This document shows, one piece after another, positions 48,071 to 57,489 of a stretch of 64,000 bases of DNA. The position numbers were made by a program, and so were the translations under genes. Source of the stretch: Coxiellaceae bacterium (GTDB taxonomy: Bacteria > Pseudomonadota > Gammaproteobacteria > Coxiellales > Coxiellaceae); NCBI GenBank assembly GCA_011523685.1, contig WTGG01000009.1:1-64000 (forward strand), read 5' to 3'. The notes under the pieces are model-generated. The model ran no database searches and had not been told where the DNA came from. It saw only the letters and a program-made list of their open reading frames with translations. The first letter of the stretch is position 1. Each line of letters starts with the position of its first letter.

Positions 48071-48600
48071 TTTTTTAATTTCATAATTAGCTGTGTTGTC
48101 ATTAGATATGTGCGGAGCAGATGTCATGATCTGTTTGAAGTTTGGAGAGCTTTTTGCGATACAGAATATTTCTTGAATGACGGTTTTTCCCGGTATCGCT
48201 AAGCCGGCTACAGCACATGCCATTGCGACGTGGTGATCATGATGACTATTAATAACAGAGCGTGCAATGGTGTTGGACGAATGATTAGTCAATCTTCAGT
48301 AACCGTAATCTCAGCCCCTATTTTGATGAGCTCGGCGTGCATAGCCTCCAGACGATTGGACTCTTTAAATCGTGCGATAGTTGCACCCGTTATCTGTGTG
48401 GTTCCTTGTGCGAAATAGGCGAGAACGCTAAGAATAGGGACTGTGTCGATGCAGTGATTGATATCGACAGTAATACCATGCAGTGACGGTCTAGGGTGTG
48501 TAGTAACGGTCTGTTGTTCCGCATCAATAGTGAGCTGTGCGCCCATGCGTTGCACGATATCTAGAATAGCTTTATCACCTTGAGGGTCATTATAATCAAC
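47700..48600. repeat. Duplicated block, copy 1 (receptor 3' end + aroA 3' end)
   Basis: The 3' part of the receptor gene, the convergent junction and the 3' part of aroA recur at 49960-50826. Similarity is seen in all three parts, including the noncoding junction, so one event copied a receptor/aroA junction. In this copy the receptor is intact and aroA is broken. Confidence 0.75.
48090..48600 (-). pseudogene. aroA fragment (C-terminal part), pseudogene
   Basis: Closely similar to the C-terminal 165 residues of the intact aroA at 50327: DPQGDKAILDIVQRMGAQL, ITGATIARFKESNRLEAMH and VAMACAVAGLAIPGKT are shared. An in-frame stop replaces the Gly after VTED, and the rest continues in the next frame. 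The N-terminal two thirds are absent. It is the decayed half of a duplication. Confidence 0.88.
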
Positions 48601-48606
48601 CTCACT

Positions 48607-48646
48607 AAAAAAAACGATGAGTTTCGTGTAATACTACGAAACTCAT
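48607..48646 (-). terminator. Rho-independent terminator, minus strand
   Basis: Stem ATGAGTTTCGT/ACGAAACTCAT (11 bp), loop 8, then on the minus strand CG and eight T; 48 bases after the stop of the receptor gene 48694-49815. Confidence 0.88.
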
Positions 48647-48693
48647 AATACAAAGAACTCTCAAGGTGAATTCAATTCAGTCCACTATTCAAT

Positions 48694-49815
48694 TTATAAG
48701 CTTGTTAATTTACATGCCACACTATCATCAGTTATGTACTTCAAACATAAATCATTTATAACACCTGACTCAGCTGCACTGAGAATTGCTGCGTCAATCT
48801 CTTTTTTATAGGGTGAGTTAAAAGGCACGGAAAAAGCTAGCATGTCAGCTCCGAGAAAAGTTGAAACAATTTCAAAATTGGCACCAGGCACTGTGTGTAA
48901 TGTGTGCTTAGCCATGGCAAAGTCCAAAGCAAATCCAGTGTAAGTCTCAGGATGTTTTATCAGTGCTTCATAGCCTTCAGTAACACTATCAATATCAACA
49001 GGGATGGCCCCAATCTCTTTCACATACTCGGTTTGAATGGATCCTGTTAAGACCAGTATTTTTTTATGCTTCAACATAGGGGTTGTATAATATGAATCTA
49101 AAGCATGTTCTGAGCGTATTAAGCTAGTCGTAAAGGTCGCGCCTAATAAGCCAACAAAGATCACGCCTAAACAGCAGCCAATGATAGAAATAAGTCGACT
49201 GAAAAAATTTGAGGGAGACTCAGGGTCTGGCAGCTCGCCTGAGATAAAAGCACCTATTGAAACCCAAAATGATGTCTCTACACTTTCCGCTGTACTCTTA
49301 TCGCATTTTTTATATGTCTTTCTTTGAAAAAACCAATGCAGAAAAGATAACATGAAAATCATAAAAAAGATAATTAGGAAATAAAAACCAAAGTCTCCAA
49401 ATATCATTCGATGTAAATAATTGAAAAATCCATGGCTACGTTCTGTATCCACGACCACCAGCGCTGTTTTATTTAAGAGATAAGGCGCTGTAAAATCAAC
49501 CCAGCCCAATCTTTTAGCCGACATAGAAATATTGCCAATTAGTACATCATATTGACCCGCTTGTAATTCCTTCAAGGCTGAATCAAAATTTTTCCCCGCG
49601 TTAAAAAGCTCATAGGGCTGATTGTTCATCACTCTGGAAATATAAACCCATAGGTCTATTGCAAGCCCTTCTGGCACTTTATGTCTCATATCAACAAAAG
49701 GCATGGCGTCTACATAACCCACTTTAATCACGCGATTACCTGAAGAATGCGCTAAGGCTGAGCTTACACACGATATCATCATTAATACAAAAACCAATAG
49801 CAGACTTTTCTTCAT
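48694..49815 (-). CDS. Ionotropic-glutamate-receptor-like channel, paralogue
   Basis: 373 residues with signal peptide MKKSLLLVFVLMMISCVSSALA. Same S1-M1-P-M2-S2 plan as the gene at 46928: VIKVGYVDAMPFVD, ligand Arg in SAKRLGWVDFTAPY, M1 (FGFYFLIIFFMIFMLSFLHW), pore segment SFWVSIGAFISGELP, M2 (RLISIIGCCLGVIFVGLLGA), S2 ending in IL-AAE-GVINDLCLKYI. The pore segment S-W-S-GAF...P-S--S-R resembles animal AMPA-type receptors (SLWFSLGAF) more than potassium-type GluR0. It has its own terminator and lies in inverted orientation to its paralogue. Confidence 0.82.
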   Translation of the reverse strand: MKKSLLLVFVLMMISCVSSALAHSSGNRVIKVGYVDAMPFVDMRHKVPEGLAIDLWVYISRVMNNQPYELFNAGKNFDSALKELQAGQYDVLIGNISMSAKRLGWVDFTAPYLLNKTALVVVDTERSHGFFNYLHRMIFGDFGFYFLIIFFMIFMLSFLHWFFQRKTYKKCDKSTAESVETSFWVSIGAFISGELPDPESPSNFFSRLISIIGCCLGVIFVGLLGATFTTSLIRSEHALDSYYTTPMLKHKKILVLTGSIQTEYVKEIGAIPVDIDSVTEGYEALIKHPETYTGFALDFAMAKHTLHTVPGANFEIVSTFLGADMLAFSVPFNSPYKKEIDAAILSAAESGVINDLCLKYITDDSVACKLTSL

Positions 49816-49959
49816 ATTCCCTCAATCCTTTTCAATTATATTGTCTATAATGTCAACTAATCATCGAGTATTAAATAATCATTTTACCGTAACTTTCAAA
49901 TCATTGGAAAGTGAAAACCTTCATAAGGATCGTGTTAATCATGGTTAATTCAAAAAAAG

Positions 49960-50263
49960 TATGTCTGTAAAATTGGTTCTATCCCTGTGGAAATCACTAA
50001 TCTAGAGGAAGGTTTTCAGCTGATTGAAAATCACCTGGATATCTATTCTGGTTTTACTGTTGACCAATGATTAGCTAGACATAAATTTGAAAATTTCAAA
50101 TTGAACGACTTTGATATTTCACCATATTTTATTGGATCTTATCCTCTCGTTTTTCCTCTACCTTTTCGCTTTCCATACTTAAAAGATGTTACTGTTACTG
50201 TTGCACATTTATCTGAAACAGCTTCGATTGGGTATTTATGTTTTTCGTTATATGACTACTGAT
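49960..50263 (+). pseudogene. Decayed third receptor copy (C-terminal S2 part)
   Basis: Reads KIGSIPVEITNLEEGFQLIE, LDIYSGFTVDQ-stop-LARHKFENFKLND, ISPYFIGSYPLV, matching the S2 lobe of the 46928 gene nearly position by position. An internal TGA and loss of the first 260 residues show it is dead. Confidence 0.85.
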
Positions 50264-50826
50264 TATGATATGTATAAATCATTATACTTGCGCGATTGTT
50301 TTTTGATTTTATGATTCGCTGTGTGTTTATTGGATATTTGCTTGAGCAGATGCCATGACCTGTTTGAATTTTGGAAAGCTTTTTGCAATACAGGATGTTT
50401 CTCGAATGAGGGTTTTTCCCGGTATCGCTAAGCCGGCTACAGCACATGCCATTGCGACGCGGTGATCATTATGACTATCAATGACAGCAGCGTGCAGTGG
50501 CGTTGGGCGAATGATTAGTCCATCTTCAGTTACCGTGATATTAGCACCCATTTTACTGAGCTCGGCGTGCATAGCCTCGAGGCGATTGGATTCCTTAAAT
50601 CGTGCGATAGTTGCACCCGTTATCTGTGTGATTCCTTGTGCAAAACAGGCGAGTACGCTGAGAATAGGCAGTGTGTCGATGCAGTGATTGATATCGACAG
50701 TAATACCATGCAGTGACGGTCTAGGGTGTGTAGTAACGGTCTGTTGTTCCGCATCAATAGTGAGCTGTGCGCCCATGCGTTGCACAATATCCAGAATAGC
50801 TTTATCACCTTGAGGGTCATTAAGAT
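49960..50826. repeat. Duplicated block, copy 2 (receptor 3' end + aroA 3' end)
   Basis: Counterpart of 47700-48600. Here the receptor is decayed and aroA is intact, the reciprocal outcome of copy 1. Confidence 0.75.
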
Positions 50827-51607
50827 CAATGTTGTTTAAGCTGAGGCTTGATTGTGTGATCAGTGCTGCTATCAATGGAAATGCCATGGCGCTTAAATCA
50901 CTTGGGACTGTGTAGTTAAAAGCAGGGATGGTTTTTTTACCCGTAATCTCATATTGCTTAAAATCAGAATGCTCTACGGTAAATCCAAGGCGTTGCAGCC
51001 AGTCGATTGTTAGTAAAACCCATGGCGTTTCTCCAGGGTTAGAGACAGTTAGATGTGTTGTGACCTGATCACGAAAGGCTGCTGCCATCAATAAGCCTGA
51101 CACAGGTTGAGAATCACTGCCATCTAACTCAGCGTGTAAGTTCTTATAAGATCCCTGGACGCTGATGGGTGGGTGATCATTGTTGTGTATGGATTGAGCG
51201 GTTAGCCCCAGTTGATTGAGCGCTGATAGCATCGGTTTAACAGGGCGTGAATGGCAAATGGAGTGATCACCCGTGATGTCCACCCTGCCAGGTTGTAGGC
51301 CTGCTAAGCACGCGATAAAGCGCAGCACTTGTCCCGAATTCCCAGCATCAATAGCACTAGAAGGTGTTTTTAAGTTGCCCGATGTGCCTATGACAGTTAA
51401 CTGATTGTTGGTGTGAGTGATTGTCGCTCCGAACTGCTGGCAAGCAATGATCATGGCGTCAGTATCTGGGGAGGGTAATGGGTTGTGAATAACGCTGGTG
51501 CCCTCAGCCAGTGTTGCAAAGAGTAATGCTCGCATCGTGTGTGATTTGGACGCGGGTAAGGTTAGGGTACCTGATAATTGGCTTTTTTCAACATAAAGGT
51601 TTTGCAT
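50327..51607 (-). CDS. aroA: EPSP synthase (3-phosphoshikimate 1-carboxyvinyltransferase)
   Basis: About 426 residues from ATG 51607 (MQNLYVEKSQLSG). Landmarks are LPASKSHTMRALLFATLAEG, DAGNSGQVLRFIACLAG (the NAGTA-type motif read as DAGNSG), KESNRLEAMHAEL and DHRVAMACAVAGL. It adds enolpyruvate to shikimate-3-phosphate. The variant DAGNSG in place of LGNAGTA/T is worth noting for glyphosate sensitivity. A duplicated 3' fragment lies at 48090. Confidence 0.95.
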   Translation of the reverse strand: MQNLYVEKSQLSGTLTLPASKSHTMRALLFATLAEGTSVIHNPLPSPDTDAMIIACQQFGATITHTNNQLTVIGTSGNLKTPSSAIDAGNSGQVLRFIACLAGLQPGRVDITGDHSICHSRPVKPMLSALNQLGLTAQSIHNNDHPPISVQGSYKNLHAELDGSDSQPVSGLLMAAAFRDQVTTHLTVSNPGETPWVLLTIDWLQRLGFTVEHSDFKQYEITGKKTIPAFNYTVPSDLSAMAFPLIAALITQSSLSLNNIDLNDPQGDKAILDIVQRMGAQLTIDAEQQTVTTHPRPSLHGITVDINHCIDTLPILSVLACFAQGITQITGATIARFKESNRLEAMHAELSKMGANITVTEDGLIIRPTPLHAAVIDSHNDHRVAMACAVAGLAIPGKTLIRETSCIAKSFPKFKQVMASAQANIQ

Positions 51608-51725
51608 GAGCATGCATTGTAGAGACGAAAAAAATGTAGTCAACTAGTTTGATTCATGAGTTCGATTGTTCACATTCAGTGCACATTGAAATAATGTACT
51701 ATCGCATAATTTTAGCCGCGCTCCT

Positions 51726-54608
51726 TTACCAAAAAATAGCTGATGGCATTTCTTTGGTTTGATGGGCCCTCAAGTGACAATAAAGAAAACTCGGCATGCC
51801 TCTAAATAGAGAAACAAAATTCGAATCAACTTGATAGGTAGGTAGTTTCTTTATAAGTGTTTGGATAACGGGGTCTATTGGGGTAGATAAGGTATTGGGC
51901 AAGCGATTATTGATCTCGACTAAAAAGTCTAAGTCGCCATAAAATCCACAGCATAAATTAGGAGTTTGATGATTGGATTGTGCTGTTTTTTGGGTAACTA
52001 ATAGAGCATTTCCCAAGCGATTTAGAGCTCGTTCCTTGAGTTCTGGCCATTGTTCATAGCACTCGATGAAAAATAACCCGATGCCGACATGTCCACCACA
52101 CCAAGCAGGTGGTTGAGCTGTTACATCCTTAAGTGCTGTGACATCACTACAGCAGCGCATATCTGGCCAGTATTGTCTATTCGAGTCGTAATAGTGATCT
52201 AATAAGTCAAACGTTTTAAATACCCATTCTTTTGAAAATTGATCATTGAACTGTTTCGCATAGCGTGAGAAGCAGATTGCAACGCCGGCAATTCCGTGGG
52301 CATAACTTAATAGGGGTGGGTGTTTCGAGCCGTCTTCAAAATGACTATTCTCATCGTGAGCGAATGTAGCTGGCTCTGGACATTGTGATTTAAGGAAATT
52401 AATTTTTTCATGAATAGCATTTTCCTCTAAATCATAGTGATTCATTAAGTGTAGTAGCGTCGTGATGTCATGGGAAATCCCTCCCATAAGGTCGAATACC
52501 TCATCATGATGACTCGGTGTTGCATTTTGATTCTTGATTAAAAGGTCAATAATAGGCGTTGCTTTTGTAAATCCACATTGTTCAATGTGATGGGCGGCAT
52601 AAAGCATGCCAGCATAACCATTGAGCCCAAAACCAACAGCAGGATGCTTGCAAAGATGTCGATAAATAGATTCTAAAATTTGTTCAGTTAAATCTTCACA
52701 ATGATGACACGAATAGAATCTATGCCATTGTGCGAGTGTAAATGCGACACCCATTGTACCATTGTAGAATGTGAAATCTGTGAGATCACTGACCCAAGAC
52801 TGGTGTTGATCCATAGATAATTGAGGCCAACTAATATGCCCATCTTTAGTGGTCGCGCTTTTATAAAGATGCTGGATAATATCCTGGCATTTTAGATGAT
52901 GGTCTTCATCCTCTGTGTAAAGCATTCCTTTAGTTTCTGTGATATCGAGCTTATTCCAACTATAGGCGATAAAGCTAAATTGTATAAGTTGGCATTGAGT
53001 GGATAAATCTTCTTCGGATAAGTTATTTAGCAACTGACGAGATTGTTCTTCACCACTTCGTACAATCTCACAGGATATAGGATTAAGATTACTGTCATAG
53101 GCTATCTTTTTGTCAGCGCGTGATTCAAAATATGGAATGTCACCTCTATGAATATCTTTTTTTTCGCTGATAATAATGTTCTTATAATAAGCTCTATAAG
53201 CCAGCATCTCATCTAGCCAATTGACATGATCATTGTATTTTTTTTCATCATCGAGTAGTAGCGGATGGTAGCTTTCGTTGAGTAAGATAGCATAGTCGCT
53301 TGTGCTCCTAAAAAGGTAACGTGTAATTACTGATTCTTTGTTAAATAGGGGGGAGTTATCTGATAATAGTGTTTGACGGTGTTTCATCAACGTTGTGTAG
53401 GCCGTTCTAAATCCTTGCTCAAAATCCCCAGCAAACTGTGTAATGGGTTTGGCGCGTTGATGCGATAATCGAGGTGTGTTTCCAAATGTTTTTATGGTGG
53501 TATCTTCACGTATAAGATGCATTTCATCAGTTCCTGGTTTATGCCAGCATGGGACTTTTCTCCATAATTTTTGGTCATCATTATCGCTCAGGCCAGATAT
53601 ATCGACACCCTTACTTTTTTTATTCACATTAGTCTGTCGAGGTAAGATAAGGCTCTGACCTACGTTAGGGTATGAGTATTGGTTAGCGTTTATTACGGGA
53701 GCCATAATGCATTCCATATCTATAAGAATAGGGTGAGGCCCTTGTGCGATTAAGTTTTCATAATGAATATCCAGGCCGTTAATGATCAACAATAAGGCGC
53801 TAATTTCGCCTAAAGAGTGATAGAATGCATTGATATCTTTAGGTTGTTTGCAAGTCGTATGTTCGATGAACTCGCAATAACCATGTGTATCATGTTCTAT
53901 GATGGTTGGAAACTTAAGCGCTGGTGTTTGGCTTACATTATTATACCAACGACAAAAACCCGCATAATAACGTTCATTGGACAAGCTTCTTGGTTTATAG
54001 ACGAAACGTATAGGGCTATTCGCCTCTGATATAGCGCTTATAACAATGACACGTCGACATTGCCTATGTGTGTCACCTGACGCTTTAAATTGCGTAAAGC
54101 GTTTAATTGACTTATAAATGAGTGTTTTTTCTATGTGTTCGAGATCATTGTCGAGATGTTGAAGGAATTCACTCATCGCAGCAATGTAGTCATTGGCTTT
54201 GGTTTCAACACATTTCTTCAGGACAGGGTAAGTATCCCAAAGACGTTCATACATGGCTTCTTGTGTTGACTGTTCTATGAAGTCATTGAATCTTTCTTCT
54301 GGTGAGTTACCCTTCAGAGTCTTGTTGATTCGTAACTTATGCATCTCAATGACACAACATTTGATGATCATAGGCAGCAGTAAGTTAACAAGATCTTGCC
54401 TTAAATGGTTAGCTAGTCGTGCGCTTGTTAATTTGGGGTTGAGGTTAGGTAGCGTTTTGAGAGTCTGATTAAGAGATTGATAGATAGATTCAACGATAGG
54501 TAATAACACTGTGATGAATCGAGCTTCGGGTTTTTTGTGGTGTATGAGAGATCTCCATCGTTTCAAGCTTGCCGGCTTTTGACTATATGGATATTGATTG
54601 CCCATCAT
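51726..54608 (-). CDS. Type II lanthipeptide synthetase LanM, CCG-type
   Basis: 960 residues, slightly short for LanM. The N-terminal dehydratase domain (to about residue 570) has VYKPRSLSNERYYAG and LDIHYENLIAQGPHPILIDMEC, the kinase/eliminase motifs of DUF4135. The C-terminal LanC domain has SYAHGIAG, WCGGHVGIGL and NLCCGFYGD. Zinc ligands would be Cys837, Cys886 and Cys887: the usual CHG is CCG, giving a three-Cys site as in ProcM-type synthetases, which have broad substrate range. AAGGAGAGG precedes the ATG pair at 54608. No precursor gene, protease or lantibiotic transporter adjoins it; it sits between aroA and aroB. Confidence 0.92.
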   Translation of the reverse strand: MMGNQYPYSQKPASLKRWRSLIHHKKPEARFITVLLPIVESIYQSLNQTLKTLPNLNPKLTSARLANHLRQDLVNLLLPMIIKCCVIEMHKLRINKTLKGNSPEERFNDFIEQSTQEAMYERLWDTYPVLKKCVETKANDYIAAMSEFLQHLDNDLEHIEKTLIYKSIKRFTQFKASGDTHRQCRRVIVISAISEANSPIRFVYKPRSLSNERYYAGFCRWYNNVSQTPALKFPTIIEHDTHGYCEFIEHTTCKQPKDINAFYHSLGEISALLLIINGLDIHYENLIAQGPHPILIDMECIMAPVINANQYSYPNVGQSLILPRQTNVNKKSKGVDISGLSDNDDQKLWRKVPCWHKPGTDEMHLIREDTTIKTFGNTPRLSHQRAKPITQFAGDFEQGFRTAYTTLMKHRQTLLSDNSPLFNKESVITRYLFRSTSDYAILLNESYHPLLLDDEKKYNDHVNWLDEMLAYRAYYKNIIISEKKDIHRGDIPYFESRADKKIAYDSNLNPISCEIVRSGEEQSRQLLNNLSEEDLSTQCQLIQFSFIAYSWNKLDITETKGMLYTEDEDHHLKCQDIIQHLYKSATTKDGHISWPQLSMDQHQSWVSDLTDFTFYNGTMGVAFTLAQWHRFYSCHHCEDLTEQILESIYRHLCKHPAVGFGLNGYAGMLYAAHHIEQCGFTKATPIIDLLIKNQNATPSHHDEVFDLMGGISHDITTLLHLMNHYDLEENAIHEKINFLKSQCPEPATFAHDENSHFEDGSKHPPLLSYAHGIAGVAICFSRYAKQFNDQFSKEWVFKTFDLLDHYYDSNRQYWPDMRCCSDVTALKDVTAQPPAWCGGHVGIGLFFIECYEQWPELKERALNRLGNALLVTQKTAQSNHQTPNLCCGFYGDLDFLVEINNRLPNTLSTPIDPVIQTLIKKLPTYQVDSNFVSLFRGMPSFLYCHLRAHQTKEMPSAIFW

Positions 54609-54760
54609 CCTCTCCTTAAGTATCTGTAATTTAATATTAATTTAATCATTATAAAAAACAAGACGGTAAGGGCGGGTATATTATCTTTGGCTTGATATTG
54701 CCTCTTTGCCTTTCAAGCAATGCTAAGATAGCATAGCGAAAAAAATAGAGTATTTTATTG

Positions 54761-55906
54761 ATGAGCAGTTTTGATTATCAGCATCAACTAGGCCATTGCC
54801 CTATAAGCTTTAGCGGTGACATATCCGAGTTATCCTTACGCTTACAGCAGTGGTTGAGCCCTTACAACGCTTATGCCTGTGTCATTATTACCGATGATAC
54901 CGTTGGTAAGCTTTATGCTGAGTCATTGCAATCTGCTGTTCAATCAGCTGAGCGATCTTGTCAAGTGCTGTCTTTCCCAGCAGGCGAATTATCTAAAACG
55001 CGCGAGACGAAAGCAGATTTAGAGGATCGATTATTCGCTCTAGGTTGCACGCGAAAAACCGTTGTAATCGCTTGTGGTGGTGGCGTAGTGTTAGATATGG
55101 CTGGATTTATCGCTGCTACTTATCTACGTGGTGTCCCTTGTTTTTATCTGCCCACATCCTTACTCGCTATGGTTGATGCGTCTATTGGTGGTAAAACAGC
55201 AGTGAATACACCACAGGGTAAAAATCTTATTGGCACTTTTACTCAGCCAAAAGCTGTTTATATTGATGTGAGTTTTCTTTCAACGTTACCAGTTGCTGAA
55301 TTATGGCAAGGTTGGTCTGAGATGGTGAAGCATGCTTTTATCAAGGATGCTACGCTTCTGAATGATTTAGAAGTCTTAGCCGATCATTTGCGGAACCATC
55401 AATTGATTGATTCAACATTATGGTTACAAACAATCAAGTCCAGCATTAAAGTTAAAGCTCAAGTGGTCCAGGCGGATGAATGTGAGCGAAGTGGTGAGCG
55501 TCAGGTGCTGAATTTCGGTCATACCGTTGCCCATGCGATTGAAGCGGTATCAGATTACAGCATTACTCATGGCGATGCGGTTCGTGCAGGCTTATGGATA
55601 GAAAGTTATATATCCTATCAGCATCACGAGCTCCCGAAGTCTGATTGGCAACGTATTCAGCGGGTCTTATCACTAGCCCCTGTTGTTGATATTCAATCTT
55701 GGTCAGCTCAACAATGGGATGCCTGTATTGAGTGTATGTTTCGTGATAAGAAATCATATGTAGATGACATTCGCTGTGTCGTATTAAAGGCTTTAGGGGT
55801 TGTTAATGATAATGGTCATCAGTGGACAATCAGTATCGATCAACAGGCAATGCGTCTAGCCTGTCAAGCTTATGCTAAGGAGTATTCGTGTTGCCCCGTG
55901 TTGTGA
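54761..55906 (+). CDS. aroB: 3-dehydroquinate synthase
   Basis: 381 residues from ATG 54761. NAD-binding segment CGGGVVLDMAGFIAATYLRG, PTSLLAMVDASIGGKTAVN, zinc ligands in SEMVKHAFI and NFGHTVAHAIE and HGDAV. Makes 3-dehydroquinate, the second step of the pathway. It overlaps aroDE by 19 bases. Confidence 0.96.
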   Translation: MSSFDYQHQLGHCPISFSGDISELSLRLQQWLSPYNAYACVIITDDTVGKLYAESLQSAVQSAERSCQVLSFPAGELSKTRETKADLEDRLFALGCTRKTVVIACGGGVVLDMAGFIAATYLRGVPCFYLPTSLLAMVDASIGGKTAVNTPQGKNLIGTFTQPKAVYIDVSFLSTLPVAELWQGWSEMVKHAFIKDATLLNDLEVLADHLRNHQLIDSTLWLQTIKSSIKVKAQVVQADECERSGERQVLNFGHTVAHAIEAVSDYSITHGDAVRAGLWIESYISYQHHELPKSDWQRIQRVLSLAPVVDIQSWSAQQWDACIECMFRDKKSYVDDIRCVVLKALGVVNDNGHQWTISIDQQAMRLACQAYAKEYSCCPVL

Positions 55907-57318
55907 TTTCCATTGCTATTGAAGACTTAGCGACTGCGCGTCGTGATTGTTTGCGTGTTCCAGCAACTGCCTATGCAGTTGAGTTGCGTTGTGATTATTG
56001 TTCCACCATAACTGTCGATCAGGTTGCTGAGTTAATGTCGCTCATTCATGTGCCGTGTATTATTACCCTGCGTTCCGCTAGGCAAGGAGGAAAGTACCTC
56101 GGTGATGAGACTGATCGAATCGCTTTATTGGCATCATTATTATCGTTAAAGCCGCAATACATGGATGTTGAACACGATGTTTCGGGTGACGTGCTTGAAC
56201 ATTTTAAAAGCTTATCATCTACTACACAATTCATTCGTTCTTATCACGATCTTTCTGGTTCTCCAGAAGATTTGTCGGCTATCGTTGCCAGCATGCATCA
56301 CCCAGCTGTTTCTCTGTATAAGCTAGTGACTACAGCCACAAGGTCGATTGATGCACTTAAGATGTTGTGTTGTGTGCAAGCACACACGGCGGAGCATGAT
56401 TTTATAGGTCATTGTATGGGTGAGGACGGTTTTTTTGGGCGCATTGCCGGTGCTGTTCTCGGTAATTATTGGACGTATGCGTCTCTCGATCAATCCAGTG
56501 CTGTCTTACAGCACATGCCGTCTATAAGCGCTTTGGAGCGTACTTATCGACTATTGCGGCGCACTATAGGTTGTGATTTATACGCCTTAATTGGTGATCC
56601 TATCGAGTCCAGTGTCGGGCATGAGTTTCATAACGAGCGATTTGCTGTGTTACAGCAGCCAGCGCTGTATCTAAAAATTCGATTGCAAGCGCATGAGTGT
56701 GCCGAGTTTTTTAGGGTGATTCAGCCGCTGCCTTTTCGAGGTATCAGTGTCACCATGCCTTTGAAGCAAACTGTGATGAAGTACGTTGATGTCACATCAA
56801 ACTGTTTAGCGGTTAATACACTGACTCGACAAGATACGGGTTGGTACGGCAGTAATACCGATGGCCAGGGTGCGGTAAAAACCATTCAGGCACGTCAAGC
56901 ATTACGGAGTAAGAAAGTCTGGGTGTTGGGTTGCGGTGGGGCAGGGCTAGCTATTGTTCAAGCACTCATCGAACAGGATGCTGAGGTAACAGTGATTAAC
57001 CGTACTTTGCATCCAGTGTTACAGAAACTGCCCATTAATGTTTGTCAATGGAGTGATGCATTGGATTATTCCACACAAATCGTTGATGGTGTGGTTTATG
57101 CATTACCGTCAAAGGTTATGAATGATCGCGCTGTCGAGTCAGTGGTCATGCAACTCTTAAAACATCGACCATGGGTATTGGATTGTAATTACCCTGCAAT
57201 ACAGCAATCATTGGCGCAACATTGTATACAAGTTGGATGTGTCTACTTATCGGGTGAGCAATTTTTCGAACAACAGGCGATTGCGCAGTCCGAACATTGG
57301 CTTGAAGCTAGCAAGTAA
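55888..57318 (+). CDS. aroDE: Fused 3-dehydroquinate dehydratase (type I) - shikimate dehydrogenase
   Basis: 476 residues starting GTG at 55888 with AAGGAG upstream. Residues 1-215 are type I dehydroquinase: VELRCDYC, LRSARQGGKY, SYHDLSGSPEDL with catalytic His, Schiff-base Lys in LYKLVTTATRS. Residues about 230-475 are shikimate dehydrogenase: YALIGDPIESSVGHEFHN, catalytic Lys in ISVTMPLKQ, NTDGQGAV and NADP-binding GCGGAGLAIVQALI. It catalyses dehydroquinate to dehydroshikimate to shikimate. This fusion is known in plants and Chlamydiae and is unusual in gammaproteobacteria. Confidence 0.94.
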   Translation: MLPRVVISIAIEDLATARRDCLRVPATAYAVELRCDYCSTITVDQVAELMSLIHVPCIITLRSARQGGKYLGDETDRIALLASLLSLKPQYMDVEHDVSGDVLEHFKSLSSTTQFIRSYHDLSGSPEDLSAIVASMHHPAVSLYKLVTTATRSIDALKMLCCVQAHTAEHDFIGHCMGEDGFFGRIAGAVLGNYWTYASLDQSSAVLQHMPSISALERTYRLLRRTIGCDLYALIGDPIESSVGHEFHNERFAVLQQPALYLKIRLQAHECAEFFRVIQPLPFRGISVTMPLKQTVMKYVDVTSNCLAVNTLTRQDTGWYGSNTDGQGAVKTIQARQALRSKKVWVLGCGGAGLAIVQALIEQDAEVTVINRTLHPVLQKLPINVCQWSDALDYSTQIVDGVVYALPSKVMNDRAVESVVMQLLKHRPWVLDCNYPAIQQSLAQHCIQVGCVYLSGEQFFEQQAIAQSEHWLEASK

Positions 57319-57489
57319 TGCTCGAATGCAATATTTATTTTCTTTATTCAAAGCGAAGAGCAATTGATTGATATTTTTTGAGGCTTGCATTAAATAATCC
57401 GATAGATTCATGTGCTTATAGATAGTTTCCCCGCACTTTTTTTGCTCAGCTATAATTACCTATGTGTTATTATAAAAAAGGAGTAAACG

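Noticed and set aside
48059-48555. Two separate small genes
   Set aside because: They are two frames of one broken aroA fragment, clear from alignment with the intact aroA at 50327.
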